Positions 8,236 to 17,361 are shown, counted from the first letter of the stretch. The stretch: 64,000 bases of DNA from JAEUUM01 sp038326165 (GCA_038326165.1 JBBQJT010000006.1:29343-93342); one strand, 5' to 3'. The notes: generated by a model from the sequence alone, not told the origin. Numbers and translations are program-made.

Positions 8236-10134
8236 TTAAGCCTTTGTTACAGTTTCAGCTGTGTAGATATATTTATCAACCATAGTTTTTATGTTGTCCA
8301 ATTTAATTGGCTTGCTAATTATTTCCTTGATTTGTGTATTCGAACCGATTTTGTGCGATTCGGGACTTAGATCAGCAGTCATTGCAACTACTACTCCAGG
8401 ATAATTTAGGGGCAATTTTCTTGATGTTTCAAAGCCATTGAGCCCTGGCATTTGAATGTCCATTAAAATTAGGCTATAATCATTTTCATGAAATAGTTCA
8501 ATAGCTTTCAGTCCACCAGCAGCCTCGTCTATTTTTGCTTCAGGATACAACTGTTGGATGATTTTTTTGATAGCCATTCTTTGGATGAAATGATCGTCAA
8601 CAATGAGGAAGGATAAACTTTCATTTACAAAAGATTCTTGTTTCAGAGCCGGACTCTTTGACCGAATCTCAATTGGCCAGTTAAGTTGAATTGTTTTCCC
8701 TCTTTGCAATAATGTCAAGTTACCATCGATGGAATCCATTAATTCATTGCAAATCGGTAAGATAGATTCATTTTTCAACAACCAACTCCTCAAAATATTA
8801 TCTGCAAAATCATTCTTTTCTGTTTTTTTCTTTAGCTGTGCCTGATCAACTGGGTGGCTTAATCTGAATTCAATTCTCCCTTTTTCAATCAGTTTTACTG
8901 TTGGAGAGGGCAATATTATCTGAATTTCACTAATGGGAATTTGGTTTTTATCAAGAAATCCAACAAGCATTTTGACAGTAGTAAGTAAGCCATGACTATT
9001 CATCCCCCAAACAGTGTTGCCCACCGCATTGTCAAAATCTAAATTTATCTTGCAGGAATGGGTGCGTAAAATGGAATTTAAGGGGGATAAAAAATCGCGA
9101 GGAATCAACTGAATCTTATTATTTGGCATAGATTTTATCAAGCTACTCAAACCATTCAACTCCGAATTTAATGCGGACATTTCACCAAGTATTTGATTGG
9201 AAATTATCTTTTGGTTGACGTTGATGTCTTCTTGATCTAGCCATTCATTGAGTTGACTGAACAATTGTGTTTGAGAATTCAATTCAAAAGAAATACTATT
9301 GAAAACATTACCTATCAATTCATGATGAGCTTGATTTGTAATCTTTTTTGAAGTCGCCATGCGATCCGAATCCAATGCAATGGTACCCGACAAAGTTAGC
9401 GCAGAACCTAAAGTAGTGAGTTGTTTTTGTAAAATAAGTGTTTGAACTGCTTTTTTGTTGGTTGTTAATACAACCTCTAAAGTGTTGTTTCCATCATTGT
9501 GACTGACTGTTTCGAACCATTTTCGGATAAGTTCTTGTTGGTTGAGATCAAACAGTGAACAGAAATTCAGTAAGTTTTGCTCCTTGGGACCATGATAAAT
9601 GCCAAGAATCTTGGAACTGATTTCAGACCAAGACATATTATTTGATACCAAATCCAAACTCCAAGTGCCGATATTTGAAATAACTAATGCCGTTTGCTGA
9701 ACTTCATTGATTGCTTGAATGAAATTACATTCGTCTTGAAGTTTTAATAAAAGCTGCTGTCTGGCGATGGCATTATTAATAGCCCTTATTAAGATATCTT
9801 CATTGAGTTGACTTTTAATCAAATAATCCTGAGCTCCTGCCTTAATACTTTGTGTTTCAATAATTACATTTCTATTGCTAGTTAAAACGATAAAAGGTAT
9901 TTTAGTATTGATTTGTAGTATCTTTTGGATGGATTTGTACCCAACGCTATCTGCCAACCCTAAATCCAGAAGCAAAACATCAAATGCTCTATCACTCAGT
10001 AATTCTTGTGCCTCGTATATTGAATCGGCGTACATCAAAGTAACTTTTACATTGCTGTTCCCAAGTATTTCTTTTACCAGGATTCGATCGACTTTATTGT
10101 CTTCAATGTGTAATATGTTAAGTTTTGGATGCAT
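8236..10134 (-). CDS. Two-receiver signalling protein with degenerate kinase core
   Basis: 632 residues. Residues about 5-125 are a receiver domain (HIEDN acidic pocket, phosphoacceptor D57 in LLLDLGLAD, K in IKSQ). About 140-250 resemble a PAS fold (TALVISNIGTWSLD). About 265-500 have the length of a kinase dimerisation/ATPase core, but no proper H-box, and the N, G1 and G2 boxes are not visible. Residues 506-632 are a second receiver (LIVDDH, D559 in LILMDIQMPG, K608 in SKPI). I infer a phosphorelay protein that receives phosphate rather than making it, with a pseudokinase linker. It lies 22 bases downstream of an Rcp1-like regulator, probably in one operon. Confidence 0.75.
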   Translation of the reverse strand: MHPKLNILHIEDNKVDRILVKEILGNSNVKVTLMYADSIYEAQELLSDRAFDVLLLDLGLADSVGYKSIQKILQINTKIPFIVLTSNRNVIIETQSIKAGAQDYLIKSQLNEDILIRAINNAIARQQLLLKLQDECNFIQAINEVQQTALVISNIGTWSLDLVSNNMSWSEISSKILGIYHGPKEQNLLNFCSLFDLNQQELIRKWFETVSHNDGNNTLEVVLTTNKKAVQTLILQKQLTTLGSALTLSGTIALDSDRMATSKKITNQAHHELIGNVFNSISFELNSQTQLFSQLNEWLDQEDINVNQKIISNQILGEMSALNSELNGLSSLIKSMPNNKIQLIPRDFLSPLNSILRTHSCKINLDFDNAVGNTVWGMNSHGLLTTVKMLVGFLDKNQIPISEIQIILPSPTVKLIEKGRIEFRLSHPVDQAQLKKKTEKNDFADNILRSWLLKNESILPICNELMDSIDGNLTLLQRGKTIQLNWPIEIRSKSPALKQESFVNESLSFLIVDDHFIQRMAIKKIIQQLYPEAKIDEAAGGLKAIELFHENDYSLILMDIQMPGLNGFETSRKLPLNYPGVVVAMTADLSPESHKIGSNTQIKEIISKPIKLDNIKTMVDKYIYTAETVTKA

Positions 10135-10156
10135 GTTTGATTGTTGTTCTGGTCAA

Positions 10157-10591
10157 TCAGCTGGTTAAACTGGCATGTTCAAACCAGTATTGAGATATTG
10201 ACTTTATTAGCACTGAAAACACATCAAAATCAAGTGGTTTCGAAAAATAACTATTGGCATGGTGCTCATAACACCATAAAATATCAGATTGAGATTTAGA
10301 AGTTGAGAGAATTAAAACGGGAATTACACTCAAAGTCGGATCATCTTTGAGTACTTTCAATATTTCTTTGCCACTTTTTTTAGGCAAATTCAAATCAAGT
10401 AATATTAAGTGAGGTTTTGGAACATCTGCATAAGGTGGGGTCTGAAATAAAAACTTTATAGCTTCCTCACCATCGGTAGCAACGAATAGTTCATCCGAAA
10501 TTCCAGCATTATAGAATGCCTCTCTAGCTAGACGTATGTCCCCTGGATTGTCTTCAACCAGAAGAATATTGATGTTGTTTCCTTTTAGCAT
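10157..10591 (-). CDS. Rcp1-like single-domain response regulator
   Basis: 144 residues made of one receiver domain. The LVEDNPGD pocket, D66 in LILLDLNLPKKSGKE, a Thr/Ser in LSTSKS and the Lys of FSKPLD are all present. There is no output domain. The NPGD...REAF...DGEEAIKFL pattern is that of Rcp1-type regulators, which usually partner phytochrome or PAS histidine kinases. The start at 10591 (MLKGNN) is preferred over an ATG 12 codons upstream because the receiver begins immediately after it. It runs into the two-receiver gene; no kinase is adjacent, so the partner is elsewhere. Confidence 0.85.
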   Translation of the reverse strand: MLKGNNINILLVEDNPGDIRLAREAFYNAGISDELFVATDGEEAIKFLFQTPPYADVPKPHLILLDLNLPKKSGKEILKVLKDDPTLSVIPVLILSTSKSQSDILWCYEHHANSYFSKPLDFDVFSVLIKSISQYWFEHASLTS

Positions 10592-10647
10592 GTCTAATTT
10601 TATTTTCAAAAGTCGAAAAAGTGTCACAGAGTATAATCTGTTTGTTC

Positions 10648-10655
10648 TACTTTTG
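10648..10655 (+). promoter_or_regulatory. -7 promoter element for the polyprenyl synthase gene
   Basis: TACTTTTG is a perfect TAnnTTTG match 16 bases before the ATG at 10671. No clear -33 box is visible at the expected distance. Confidence 0.4.
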
Positions 10656-10670
10656 AGCTACTTTAGTTCT

Positions 10671-11648
10671 ATGCAAACATTTAGCCAACTTTTATCAAAG
10701 CTCGATTTATTTCTCTCAAATGCCCAATGGCCAGAAGAAATTCCTCAATTGTATGAGCCATTGAGCTATTTTATGACTTTGCCAGCAAAAAGGGTAAGGC
10801 CAGTATCTCTTTTATTATCCTACCAATTGTTTCATGAAAATATTGAACCTGCTTTGCCGCTAGCCAAAGCAATAGAATGGTTTCATAATTTCACGTTGAT
10901 ACATGACGATATTATGGATCAAGCTCCACTGCGAAGAGGTTTGCCTACGGTACACGAAAAGTATGGGCAGAACACTGCTATATTGTCTGGTGATGTTCTA
11001 CTAATCAAAGTTTATGAATTGATAGTTGACTCCATACCCAGTGAATTGCTGTCACAAGTAATGACATGTTTTAACCGAGTTGCTATTGACGTATGTGAAG
11101 GACAGCAATTGGATATGAACTATGAAAACATCTCAGAAGTTTCAAAATTGGAGTACACCAACATGATAAGATTGAAAACAGCAGTATTGTTGGGCGCTTC
11201 GATCAAAATGGGTGCAATACTTGCTGCTGCTCCGAGTAAGGATGCAGAAAATTTATACGATTTTGGTACTGAACTAGGGCTTGCGTTTCAGATCCAGGAT
11301 GATTATCTGGACGTGTTTGGCAATCCCAATAAAGTAGGGAAACAAGCTGGAGGTGACATTATACAGTGCAAAAAAGGTGCACCTTTTATTGCTGCTCTAG
11401 ACATGCTAAGCGGACAGGAACGTGAAAAATTTATTTCTGAGTATTTGGATACAAGTCAAGCTCCTGCAGCAAAGGTGAAAGTGGTTTTAGACAGACTTCA
11501 TGGGATGGGAGTTGAAGATACAGTTAATAAATGGAAACAAGAACACCAAGACAAGGCAATGCACAGTCTGAAAAACATATCATTTTCTGAACAGCAAAAA
11601 TTGCCATTGATGCAATTTGCAGAAATGTTACTGGCCAGAGAAAGTTGA
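10671..11648 (+). CDS. Polyprenyl (isoprenyl) diphosphate synthase
   Basis: 325-residue all-alpha trans-prenyltransferase that condenses isopentenyl diphosphate onto allylic diphosphates in the cytoplasm. Both aspartate-rich motifs are intact: first HDDIMDQAPLRRG, second FQIQDDYLDVFG, with KR of PAKRVRP binding diphosphate. Chain length of the product (farnesyl, geranylgeranyl or longer) is not decided; it may supply carotenoid or menaquinone precursors. The start at 10671 is chosen because it follows a -7 element and upstream codons overlap the divergent regulator. Its 3' end overlaps the convergent acetyltransferase gene by 21 bases. Confidence 0.88.
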   Translation: MQTFSQLLSKLDLFLSNAQWPEEIPQLYEPLSYFMTLPAKRVRPVSLLLSYQLFHENIEPALPLAKAIEWFHNFTLIHDDIMDQAPLRRGLPTVHEKYGQNTAILSGDVLLIKVYELIVDSIPSELLSQVMTCFNRVAIDVCEGQQLDMNYENISEVSKLEYTNMIRLKTAVLLGASIKMGAILAAAPSKDAENLYDFGTELGLAFQIQDDYLDVFGNPNKVGKQAGGDIIQCKKGAPFIAALDMLSGQEREKFISEYLDTSQAPAAKVKVVLDRLHGMGVEDTVNKWKQEHQDKAMHSLKNISFSEQQKLPLMQFAEMLLARES

Positions 11649-12098
11649 TTGGCTAGATAAAAGTATTTTAACATTCCACCAGTCTTTTTCTACTCTTGCA
11701 CCCTTTTTGAGGTAAAAATCCACAGCAGGAGTATTCCAGTCCAAAACTTGCCATTTTACCAATTTGCAATTCGCTTCTATGGCCGTTTGAAGAAAATGTT
11801 TTAGAAGTTCATCACCAATTCCTTGACCTCTAAATGATTCTGTAACGATTAAATCTTCGAGATACATCATTTTTCCTTTCCAGGTAGAATAAGCAACATG
11901 GAACAATGCCATTCCAATAATTCTGCCATCTGATTCTGCAACAATTGTGTCAAAAGTGCCATTTTCCCAATCATTTAGCATCATTTCAGCAGTATTACTA
12001 ACTTGTTCTGGAGCCCTTTCAAATGTTGCAAGTTCATAAACAAGTGAAAATATTTCATGAAAATCCGAAGTTTTTGCGCCTCTGTATAAAGTATTCAC
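11628..12098 (-). CDS. GNAT-family N-acetyltransferase
   Basis: 156 residues of a GNAT acetyltransferase. It has the acetyl-CoA pyrophosphate loop RGQGIGDELL following the strand MMYLEDLIV, and the C-terminal LDWNTPAVDFYLKKGA typical of the diamine/spermidine acetyltransferase-like branch. The N-terminal ATFERAPEQV segment also fits that branch. The acceptor (polyamine, thialysine or other amine) is an inference only. The gene is convergent with the polyprenyl synthase and overlaps its 3' end. Confidence 0.85.
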   Translation of the reverse strand: MNTLYRGAKTSDFHEIFSLVYELATFERAPEQVSNTAEMMLNDWENGTFDTIVAESDGRIIGMALFHVAYSTWKGKMMYLEDLIVTESFRGQGIGDELLKHFLQTAIEANCKLVKWQVLDWNTPAVDFYLKKGARVEKDWWNVKILLSSQSTFSGQ

Positions 12099-12139
12099 GA
12101 TGTAAAATTAAAAATAATTCACTTTTTTTCATCTCCCCC

Positions 12140-12170
12140 TTTGACAATGTCCAAGATAATTCTATCTTTG
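12140..12170 (+). promoter_or_regulatory. Promoter of the ribosomal superoperon
   Basis: TTTG at 12140-12143, a 19-base spacer and TATCTTTG at 12163-12170 match the Bacteroidota housekeeping promoter exactly. The predicted leader before rpsL is about 100 bases. It is the only strong promoter ahead of the long run of translation genes. Confidence 0.75.
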
Positions 12171-12277
12171 CATTCGCTTTCAAAAGAGGGGAAGAGTATT
12201 TTAATGCTAAACTCTTGATTAATAAGCGAAAACATAAAATAACACACTGATTTAGAATAGCTAACGCACCAGTCTTT

Positions 12278-12652
12278 ATGCCAACTATCAACCAGTTAGT
12301 CCGAAAAGGTAGAACGGACGTCATTATCAAGAGTAAGTCAAGAGCATTGGCTTCATGTCCTCAGAAACGAGGAGTATGCACTCGTGTATATACGACGACA
12401 CCTAAAAAACCTAACTCTGCACTACGTAAAGTAGCTAAAGTTAGATTGACAAACTCTTTCGAAGTAATCGCTTATATCCCTGGAGAGGGACATAATTTGC
12501 AGGAACACTCAATTGTTTTGATCAGAGGTGGTCGTGTTAAAGATCTTCCAGGTGTGCGTTACACCATTGTAAGAGGTGCTTTGGACACAGCAGGTGTTAA
12601 TAATAGAAAAAAGAGTCGTTCTAAGTACGGCACTAAGAAACCTAAAAAATAA
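12278..12652 (+). CDS. rpsL: 30S ribosomal protein S12
   Basis: 124-residue uS12 of the decoding centre. It starts MPTINQLVRKGR, the standard start. PKKPNSALRK and GGRVKDLPGVRY carry the lysines whose substitution gives streptomycin resistance; both are the unmodified, sensitive-type residues. First gene of the superoperon, preceded by a promoter and a ~100-base leader, and followed after 28 bases by rpsG. Confidence 0.98.
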   Translation: MPTINQLVRKGRTDVIIKSKSRALASCPQKRGVCTRVYTTTPKKPNSALRKVAKVRLTNSFEVIAYIPGEGHNLQEHSIVLIRGGRVKDLPGVRYTIVRGALDTAGVNNRKKSRSKYGTKKPKK

Positions 12653-12680
12653 ACTTTAACTCGAATAGCAGTTTAGCAGA

Positions 12681-13148
12681 ATGAGAAAAAGGAAGCCAAA
12701 ATTAAGAGTAATTATTCCGGATCCGCAATATTCAGATCCAATGGTTACGCAGTTTGTAAATAACCTGATGTGGGACGGTAAGAAATCTACTTCCTTCCAA
12801 ATTTTTTATGATGCAATGAATATTGTACGTGAAAAGAGTGGAGAAGAGGAACTAGCGGTTTGGAAACGTGCCCTAAACAATGTAATGCCTCAAGTAGAAG
12901 TGCGCAGTAAGCGTGTTGGAGGTGCTACATTTCAGATTCCTACTGAGATCAGAGCCAAACGTAAAATATCTATGGGTATGAAATGGATGGTAAGATTCTC
13001 CCGCTCTCGAAGTGGGAAAGGAATGGCTGATAAGTTAGCAAATGAAATTCTTGCAGCAAGCCGAAATGAAGGTGCAGCTGTGAAACGTAAAGAAGAAATG
13101 CACAAAATGGCGGAAGCCAATAGAGCATTTGCAAGTTTTAAAATGTAA
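12681..13148 (+). CDS. rpsG: 30S ribosomal protein S7
   Basis: 155-residue uS7, which nucleates assembly of the 30S head and lines the E site. Recognised by MRKRKPK, FVNNLMWDGKKSTS, RVGGATFQIP and the C-terminal MAEANRAFASFKM. Normal length. It sits between rpsL and fusA as in a standard str operon. Confidence 0.98.
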   Translation: MRKRKPKLRVIIPDPQYSDPMVTQFVNNLMWDGKKSTSFQIFYDAMNIVREKSGEEELAVWKRALNNVMPQVEVRSKRVGGATFQIPTEIRAKRKISMGMKWMVRFSRSRSGKGMADKLANEILAASRNEGAAVKRKEEMHKMAEANRAFASFKM

Positions 13149-13182
13149 TTCTGTCCCTAAATAATATCACACCAATACAGTC

Positions 13183-15315
13183 ATGGCAACAGACTTAAAA
13201 TTTACCAGAAATATTGGAATCGCTGCTCACATTGATGCAGGAAAGACCACTACTACCGAGAGAATTCTATATTACACTGGAGTTTCTCACAAAATCGGTG
13301 AAGTACACGATGGTGCGGCTACAATGGACTGGATGGAGCAAGAGCAAGAAAGAGGTATCACAATTACTTCTGCTGCCACTAAGTGCCAATGGTCTATTGG
13401 TGATCAGGAATATGATTTCAATATAATCGATACTCCTGGGCACGTTGATTTTACTGTTGAAGTAAACAGATCTTTGCGTGTATTGGATGGTTTGATGTTT
13501 TTGTTTTCTGCAGTTGATGGTGTAGAACCACAATCTGAAACAAACTGGCGTTTGGCTGATAACTATAATGTCCCTCGTATTGCCTTTGTAAATAAGATGG
13601 ACCGTTCAGGAGCTGATTTCTTCATGGTTGTAAATGACATGAAAGAAAAGTTAGGTTCAAACGCAATACCTCTTCAAGTACCACTTGGTGCAGAAGAGAA
13701 TTTCAAAGGTGTTGTTGATTTGGTTTCTGGCAAAGCGATCGAGTGGAACGAGGCTGATAATGGAATGACTTTCAAGGAAGTTGCAATCCCAGCTGATTTG
13801 GTTGAAGTGGTAAATGAATACCGCGCTAAGTTGGTAGAGGAAGTTGCAGGTTATGATGAGACTCTGATGGAAAAGTTTTTTGTAGATCCTGAGTCCATCA
13901 CTGTTGAAGAAATGAGAAAAGCAATCCGTGCAGCTGTATGCGACATGAAAATGACGCCTGTGATGTGTGGATCAGCTTTCAAAAATAAAGGTGTACAAGC
14001 TTGCCTTGATGCAGTTTGTTATTTTTTACCTTCTCCTTTGGATGTAGAAGCCATTATAGGTATAGATCCAAGAACAGATAAGGAAGTATCAAGAAAACCA
14101 GATGTGAATGAGCCTTTTGCTGCTCTTGCATTTAAAATTGCAACTGATCCTTTTGTAGGTCGTTTGTGCTTCATACGTGTATATTCTGGTAAGTTAGATG
14201 CTGGTTCTTACGTTTTGAACACAAGAACTGACTCTAAAGAACGTATTTCACGTCTTTATCAAATGCATGCCAACAAGCAGAATCCGATTGATAAAGTCGA
14301 AGCTGGAGATATATGTGCGGCAGTTGGGTTTAAAGATATCAGGACCGGAGATACGCTGTGCGCAATGGAAGCACCTATCGTTTTGGAAAGTATGGTATTC
14401 CCTGAGCCAGTAATAGGTATCGCTATTGAGCCTAAGACTCAAAAAGATTTGGATAAATTGGGAATGGCTTTGGCAAAATTGGCTGAAGAAGATCCAACTT
14501 TCCGTGTAAAGTTTGACGAAGACACAAACCAAACAATTATCTCAGGTATGGGTGAATTACACCTAGAGATTATCGTTGACCGTTTGAGAAGAGAATTTAA
14601 AGTTGAGTGTAACCAAGGTGCACCTCAAGTAAATTATAAAGAGACCTTAACCAAGAAAGTTACTCACCGTGAGCGTTTGAAAAAACAGTCAGGTGGATCA
14701 GGTTTGTTCGCAGACATGGAATTTGAACTAGGTCCTGCTGATGAAGATTTCTTAGAGAGTGATGACTTTAAGTCAGGCAAGAAGAAGCTACAATTCCAAT
14801 GGGATATAGTAGGAGGATCAATTGATAAAAACTATGTAAAACCAATCAATGACGGTTTTGTAGCAATGATGAACAACGGTATTCTTGCAGGTTACAATAT
14901 AGATTCAATGAAAGTTCGTGTGTTCGATGGTTCCATGCACGCAGTTGACTCCAAACCAATCGCTTTTGAGTTGTGTGCTAAAGAAGGATTTAGAGCAGCG
15001 GCTAAGCAAGCGGCTCCAGTAATTCTTGAACCAATTATGAAATTAGAAGTAACATGTCCTGATGAATATACAGGTGGTGTTATCGGAGATTTAAATAGAC
15101 GTCGTGGACTTATTAAAGGACAAGACAGCAGAAACAATGCGGTAATTGTAAGAGCGGAAGTTCCACTTTCTGAAATGTTCGGTTATGTAACACAGTTGCG
15201 TACCATCACATCAGGAAGAGCTAGTTCAGCTATGGAATTCTCACATTTCACTCCTGCACCTAATGGTATTGCAAATGAAGTGATTGAAAAATCAAAAGGC
15301 GCTGTAAAGGCCTAA
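13183..15315 (+). CDS. fusA: Elongation factor G
   Basis: 710-residue translocase GTPase. The GTP-binding motifs are complete: AHIDAGKTTTTER (G1), RGITITSAAT (G2), DTPGHVDF (G3) and NKMD (G4). The elongation-factor domains II-V follow, with GMGELHLEI in domain III and the RRG segment in domain V. The neighbour tuf, often next in other phyla, is absent and rpsJ follows directly. Confidence 0.98.
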   Translation: MATDLKFTRNIGIAAHIDAGKTTTTERILYYTGVSHKIGEVHDGAATMDWMEQEQERGITITSAATKCQWSIGDQEYDFNIIDTPGHVDFTVEVNRSLRVLDGLMFLFSAVDGVEPQSETNWRLADNYNVPRIAFVNKMDRSGADFFMVVNDMKEKLGSNAIPLQVPLGAEENFKGVVDLVSGKAIEWNEADNGMTFKEVAIPADLVEVVNEYRAKLVEEVAGYDETLMEKFFVDPESITVEEMRKAIRAAVCDMKMTPVMCGSAFKNKGVQACLDAVCYFLPSPLDVEAIIGIDPRTDKEVSRKPDVNEPFAALAFKIATDPFVGRLCFIRVYSGKLDAGSYVLNTRTDSKERISRLYQMHANKQNPIDKVEAGDICAAVGFKDIRTGDTLCAMEAPIVLESMVFPEPVIGIAIEPKTQKDLDKLGMALAKLAEEDPTFRVKFDEDTNQTIISGMGELHLEIIVDRLRREFKVECNQGAPQVNYKETLTKKVTHRERLKKQSGGSGLFADMEFELGPADEDFLESDDFKSGKKKLQFQWDIVGGSIDKNYVKPINDGFVAMMNNGILAGYNIDSMKVRVFDGSMHAVDSKPIAFELCAKEGFRAAAKQAAPVILEPIMKLEVTCPDEYTGGVIGDLNRRRGLIKGQDSRNNAVIVRAEVPLSEMFGYVTQLRTITSGRASSAMEFSHFTPAPNGIANEVIEKSKGAVKA

Positions 15316-15384
15316 ACTTTAAAAATATTCGGACTTCCAAAACGTGGAAGGCCATTAATTGAAAATTAATTTTTGAATCAGGTT

Positions 15385-15693
15385 ATGAATCAGAAAATCA
15401 GAATTAAGTTACGTTCTTACGACCACAACTTGGTTGACAAGTCAACTGAAAAAATTGTTAAGACTGTTCGCAGCAGTGGTGCTGTAGTATCTGGTCCGAT
15501 TCCGCTGCCGACTGAAAAGAAGTATTATACTGTCTTACGTTCACCGCACGTTAACAAAACTGCGAGAGAACAATTTCAGCTCCGGACCCACAAGCGGCTC
15601 ATCGAGATCTACACACCAACGCAGAAGACAGTCGACGCACTCTCTAAGTTAGAGTTGCCAAGCGGTGTGGACATACAAGTAAAACTTACGTAG
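15385..15693 (+). CDS. rpsJ: 30S ribosomal protein S10
   Basis: 102-residue uS10 (MNQKIRIKLRSYDHNLVDKS start; HKRLIEIYTPTQKTVD in the loop). In other bacteria it also binds NusB in antitermination. The ATG at 15385 is preferred over a TTG four codons upstream because the encoded protein then matches the family length. First gene of the S10 section. Confidence 0.97.
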   Translation: MNQKIRIKLRSYDHNLVDKSTEKIVKTVRSSGAVVSGPIPLPTEKKYYTVLRSPHVNKTAREQFQLRTHKRLIEIYTPTQKTVDALSKLELPSGVDIQVKLT

Positions 15694-15731
15694 TTTAATC
15701 TAAAACAATTGTGAAGATTGTAACATGTATT

Positions 15732-15747
15732 ATGTTGCAAGCAACAT
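15732..15747 (+). promoter_or_regulatory. Hairpin in the rplC leader
   Basis: ATGTTGC (15732-15738) and GCAACAT (15741-15747) form a perfect small inverted repeat followed by TTTG. It lies in the 82-base gap between rpsJ and rplC, the largest gap in that part of the operon. A regulatory role is possible but unproven. Confidence 0.3.
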
Positions 15748-15775
15748 TTTGTAAAAAACTAAAAACTATCTAATT

Positions 15776-16396
15776 GTGAAAGGATTGATAGGAAAAAAAA
15801 TCGGCATGACCAGCATTTATACAAAAGCTGGGAAAAATATTGCCTGTACAGTTATAGAATTGGGCCCTTGTGTAGTTACTCAGGTAAAGACGAAGGAGTC
15901 AGATGGTTATACCTCTGTACAAATGGCATATGGAAATGCAAAGTTGAAAAATACAACTGACCCTCTCAAAGGACACTTTGAAAAGGCGGGATTGGAAACT
16001 GCTCGTATAGTGCGTGAGTTCCGTGATTTCCCTCTTTCAAAATCCTTGGGTGACAAAGTAACTTTAGAAGAAATTTTTGAAGTTGGTGATGTCGTTGTCG
16101 CAACTGGTACCTCTAAAGGAAAAGGATTCCAAGGTGTTGTAAGAAGACACGGGTTTGCTGGTGTTGGTCAGGCTACGCATGGACAACATAACAGACTTAG
16201 AGCTCCAGGTTCAATTGGTGCATCATCTTTCCCTTCTAAAGTATTTAAAGGAATGAGAATGGCCGGTCAAATGGGTAATGATCAAGTAAAAATTAAGAAT
16301 CTTAAAGTGGTGAATATTTTCCCTGAGCGCAATTTATTGCTAATCGGCGGTGCAATACCAGGTCACAAAGGTTCCTTTGTAATAATCGAAAAATAA
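15776..16396 (+). CDS. rplC: 50S ribosomal protein L3
   Basis: 206-residue uL3, an early 50S assembly protein whose loop approaches the peptidyl-transferase centre. MKGLIGKKIGMTSIY and the conserved GHGQHNRLRAPGS-type stretch (THGQHNRLRAPGSIGAS) identify it. The start codon is GTG; no ATG lies at the family's normal N-terminus. Followed after 7 bases by rplD. Confidence 0.96.
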   Translation: MKGLIGKKIGMTSIYTKAGKNIACTVIELGPCVVTQVKTKESDGYTSVQMAYGNAKLKNTTDPLKGHFEKAGLETARIVREFRDFPLSKSLGDKVTLEEIFEVGDVVVATGTSKGKGFQGVVRRHGFAGVGQATHGQHNRLRAPGSIGASSFPSKVFKGMRMAGQMGNDQVKIKNLKVVNIFPERNLLLIGGAIPGHKGSFVIIEK

Positions 16397-16403
16397 GCCA
16401 GAC

Positions 16404-17030
16404 ATGAAAGTGGATATTCTTAGCATCGATGGAAGCCCAAGCGGCAGAAGCATTGACCTGCCGGATGAAATATTTGGCATTACACCTAATGAGCATGTTG
16501 TTTACTTAACTGTAAAGCAATACCTAGCTAATCAAAGGCAAGGAACGAATAAAACCAAAGGCAGATCAGAAGTCGCAGGTTCTACACGTAAATTGCACAA
16601 ACAGAAAGGTACTGGTGGATCAAGAAAAGGAGATATCAAGAACCCATTGTATCATGGCGGAGGTAGAGTATTTGGACCTGAACCTCGTGATTACATCATG
16701 AGATTGAATAAGAAGGTAAAAGTATTGGCACGTAAGTCAGCTCTCTCTAGCAAAGTAGCAGACGGTTCTTTGGTTGTTATTCAAGATTTTACTTTTGACA
16801 AACCAAGAACTAAGGATTATATGAATATCCTTGAGGGATTTGGGGTAACTGGAAAGAGATCACTGATTGTGATACCTCAACATGACCCAAATGTATTCTT
16901 GTCAAGTAGAAATATTAAAAAAGCTGATTGTACCACAGCTAGTGATATACACACTTATCAAGTATTGAATGCTGGTAAGATTATATTGTCAGAAAGTGCA
17001 GTTAAAGTTATTTCAGAACAATTACAATAG
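16404..17030 (+). CDS. rplD: 50S ribosomal protein L4
   Basis: 208-residue uL4 with the long exit-tunnel loop (STRKLHKQKGTGGSRKGD and GGGRVFGPEPRDY). In some bacteria L4 represses its own S10 operon; no matching leader was sought here beyond the hairpin before rplC. Normal length. Confidence 0.97.
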   Translation: MKVDILSIDGSPSGRSIDLPDEIFGITPNEHVVYLTVKQYLANQRQGTNKTKGRSEVAGSTRKLHKQKGTGGSRKGDIKNPLYHGGGRVFGPEPRDYIMRLNKKVKVLARKSALSSKVADGSLVVIQDFTFDKPRTKDYMNILEGFGVTGKRSLIVIPQHDPNVFLSSRNIKKADCTTASDIHTYQVLNAGKIILSESAVKVISEQLQ

Positions 17031-17036
17031 TTCATC

Positions 17037-17333
17037 ATGTCAAAGCAAATTCTAGTACAACCTCTAATCTCAGAAAAAACTGAGTTGCTTTCTTCAAAGT
17101 CAGGTCAGTATACTTTTATTGTAATGAAAAAAGCAAATAAAGTAGAGATCAGAAAAGCAGTAGAAAAAGAGTACAATGTAGTTGTATCTGCAGTTAATAC
17201 AGCAATTATGCCAGCAAAGATCCGCCAACGTAATACAAAGGCAGGTTTGATCCGCGGTAGAATTGGTGCTTACAAGAAAGCAATTGTCACCCTTGCAAAA
17301 GGAGAAGCAATTGATTATTATGGAGAAGTTTAA
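17037..17333 (+). CDS. rplW: 50S ribosomal protein L23
   Basis: 98-residue uL23 at the tunnel exit, docking site for trigger factor and SRP. Identified by QPLISEKTELLSS, YTFIVMKKANKVEIRKAVE and RGRIGAYKKAIVTL. Lies 6 bases after rplD. Confidence 0.96.
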   Translation: MSKQILVQPLISEKTELLSSKSGQYTFIVMKKANKVEIRKAVEKEYNVVVSAVNTAIMPAKIRQRNTKAGLIRGRIGAYKKAIVTLAKGEAIDYYGEV

Positions 17334-17361
17334 GAGCCCAACAAAATCTTAACTAAGGATT

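Noticed and set aside
12055..12330. Minus-strand frame over the superoperon promoter
   Set aside because: It overlaps both the promoter and the rpsL start and shows no family features.
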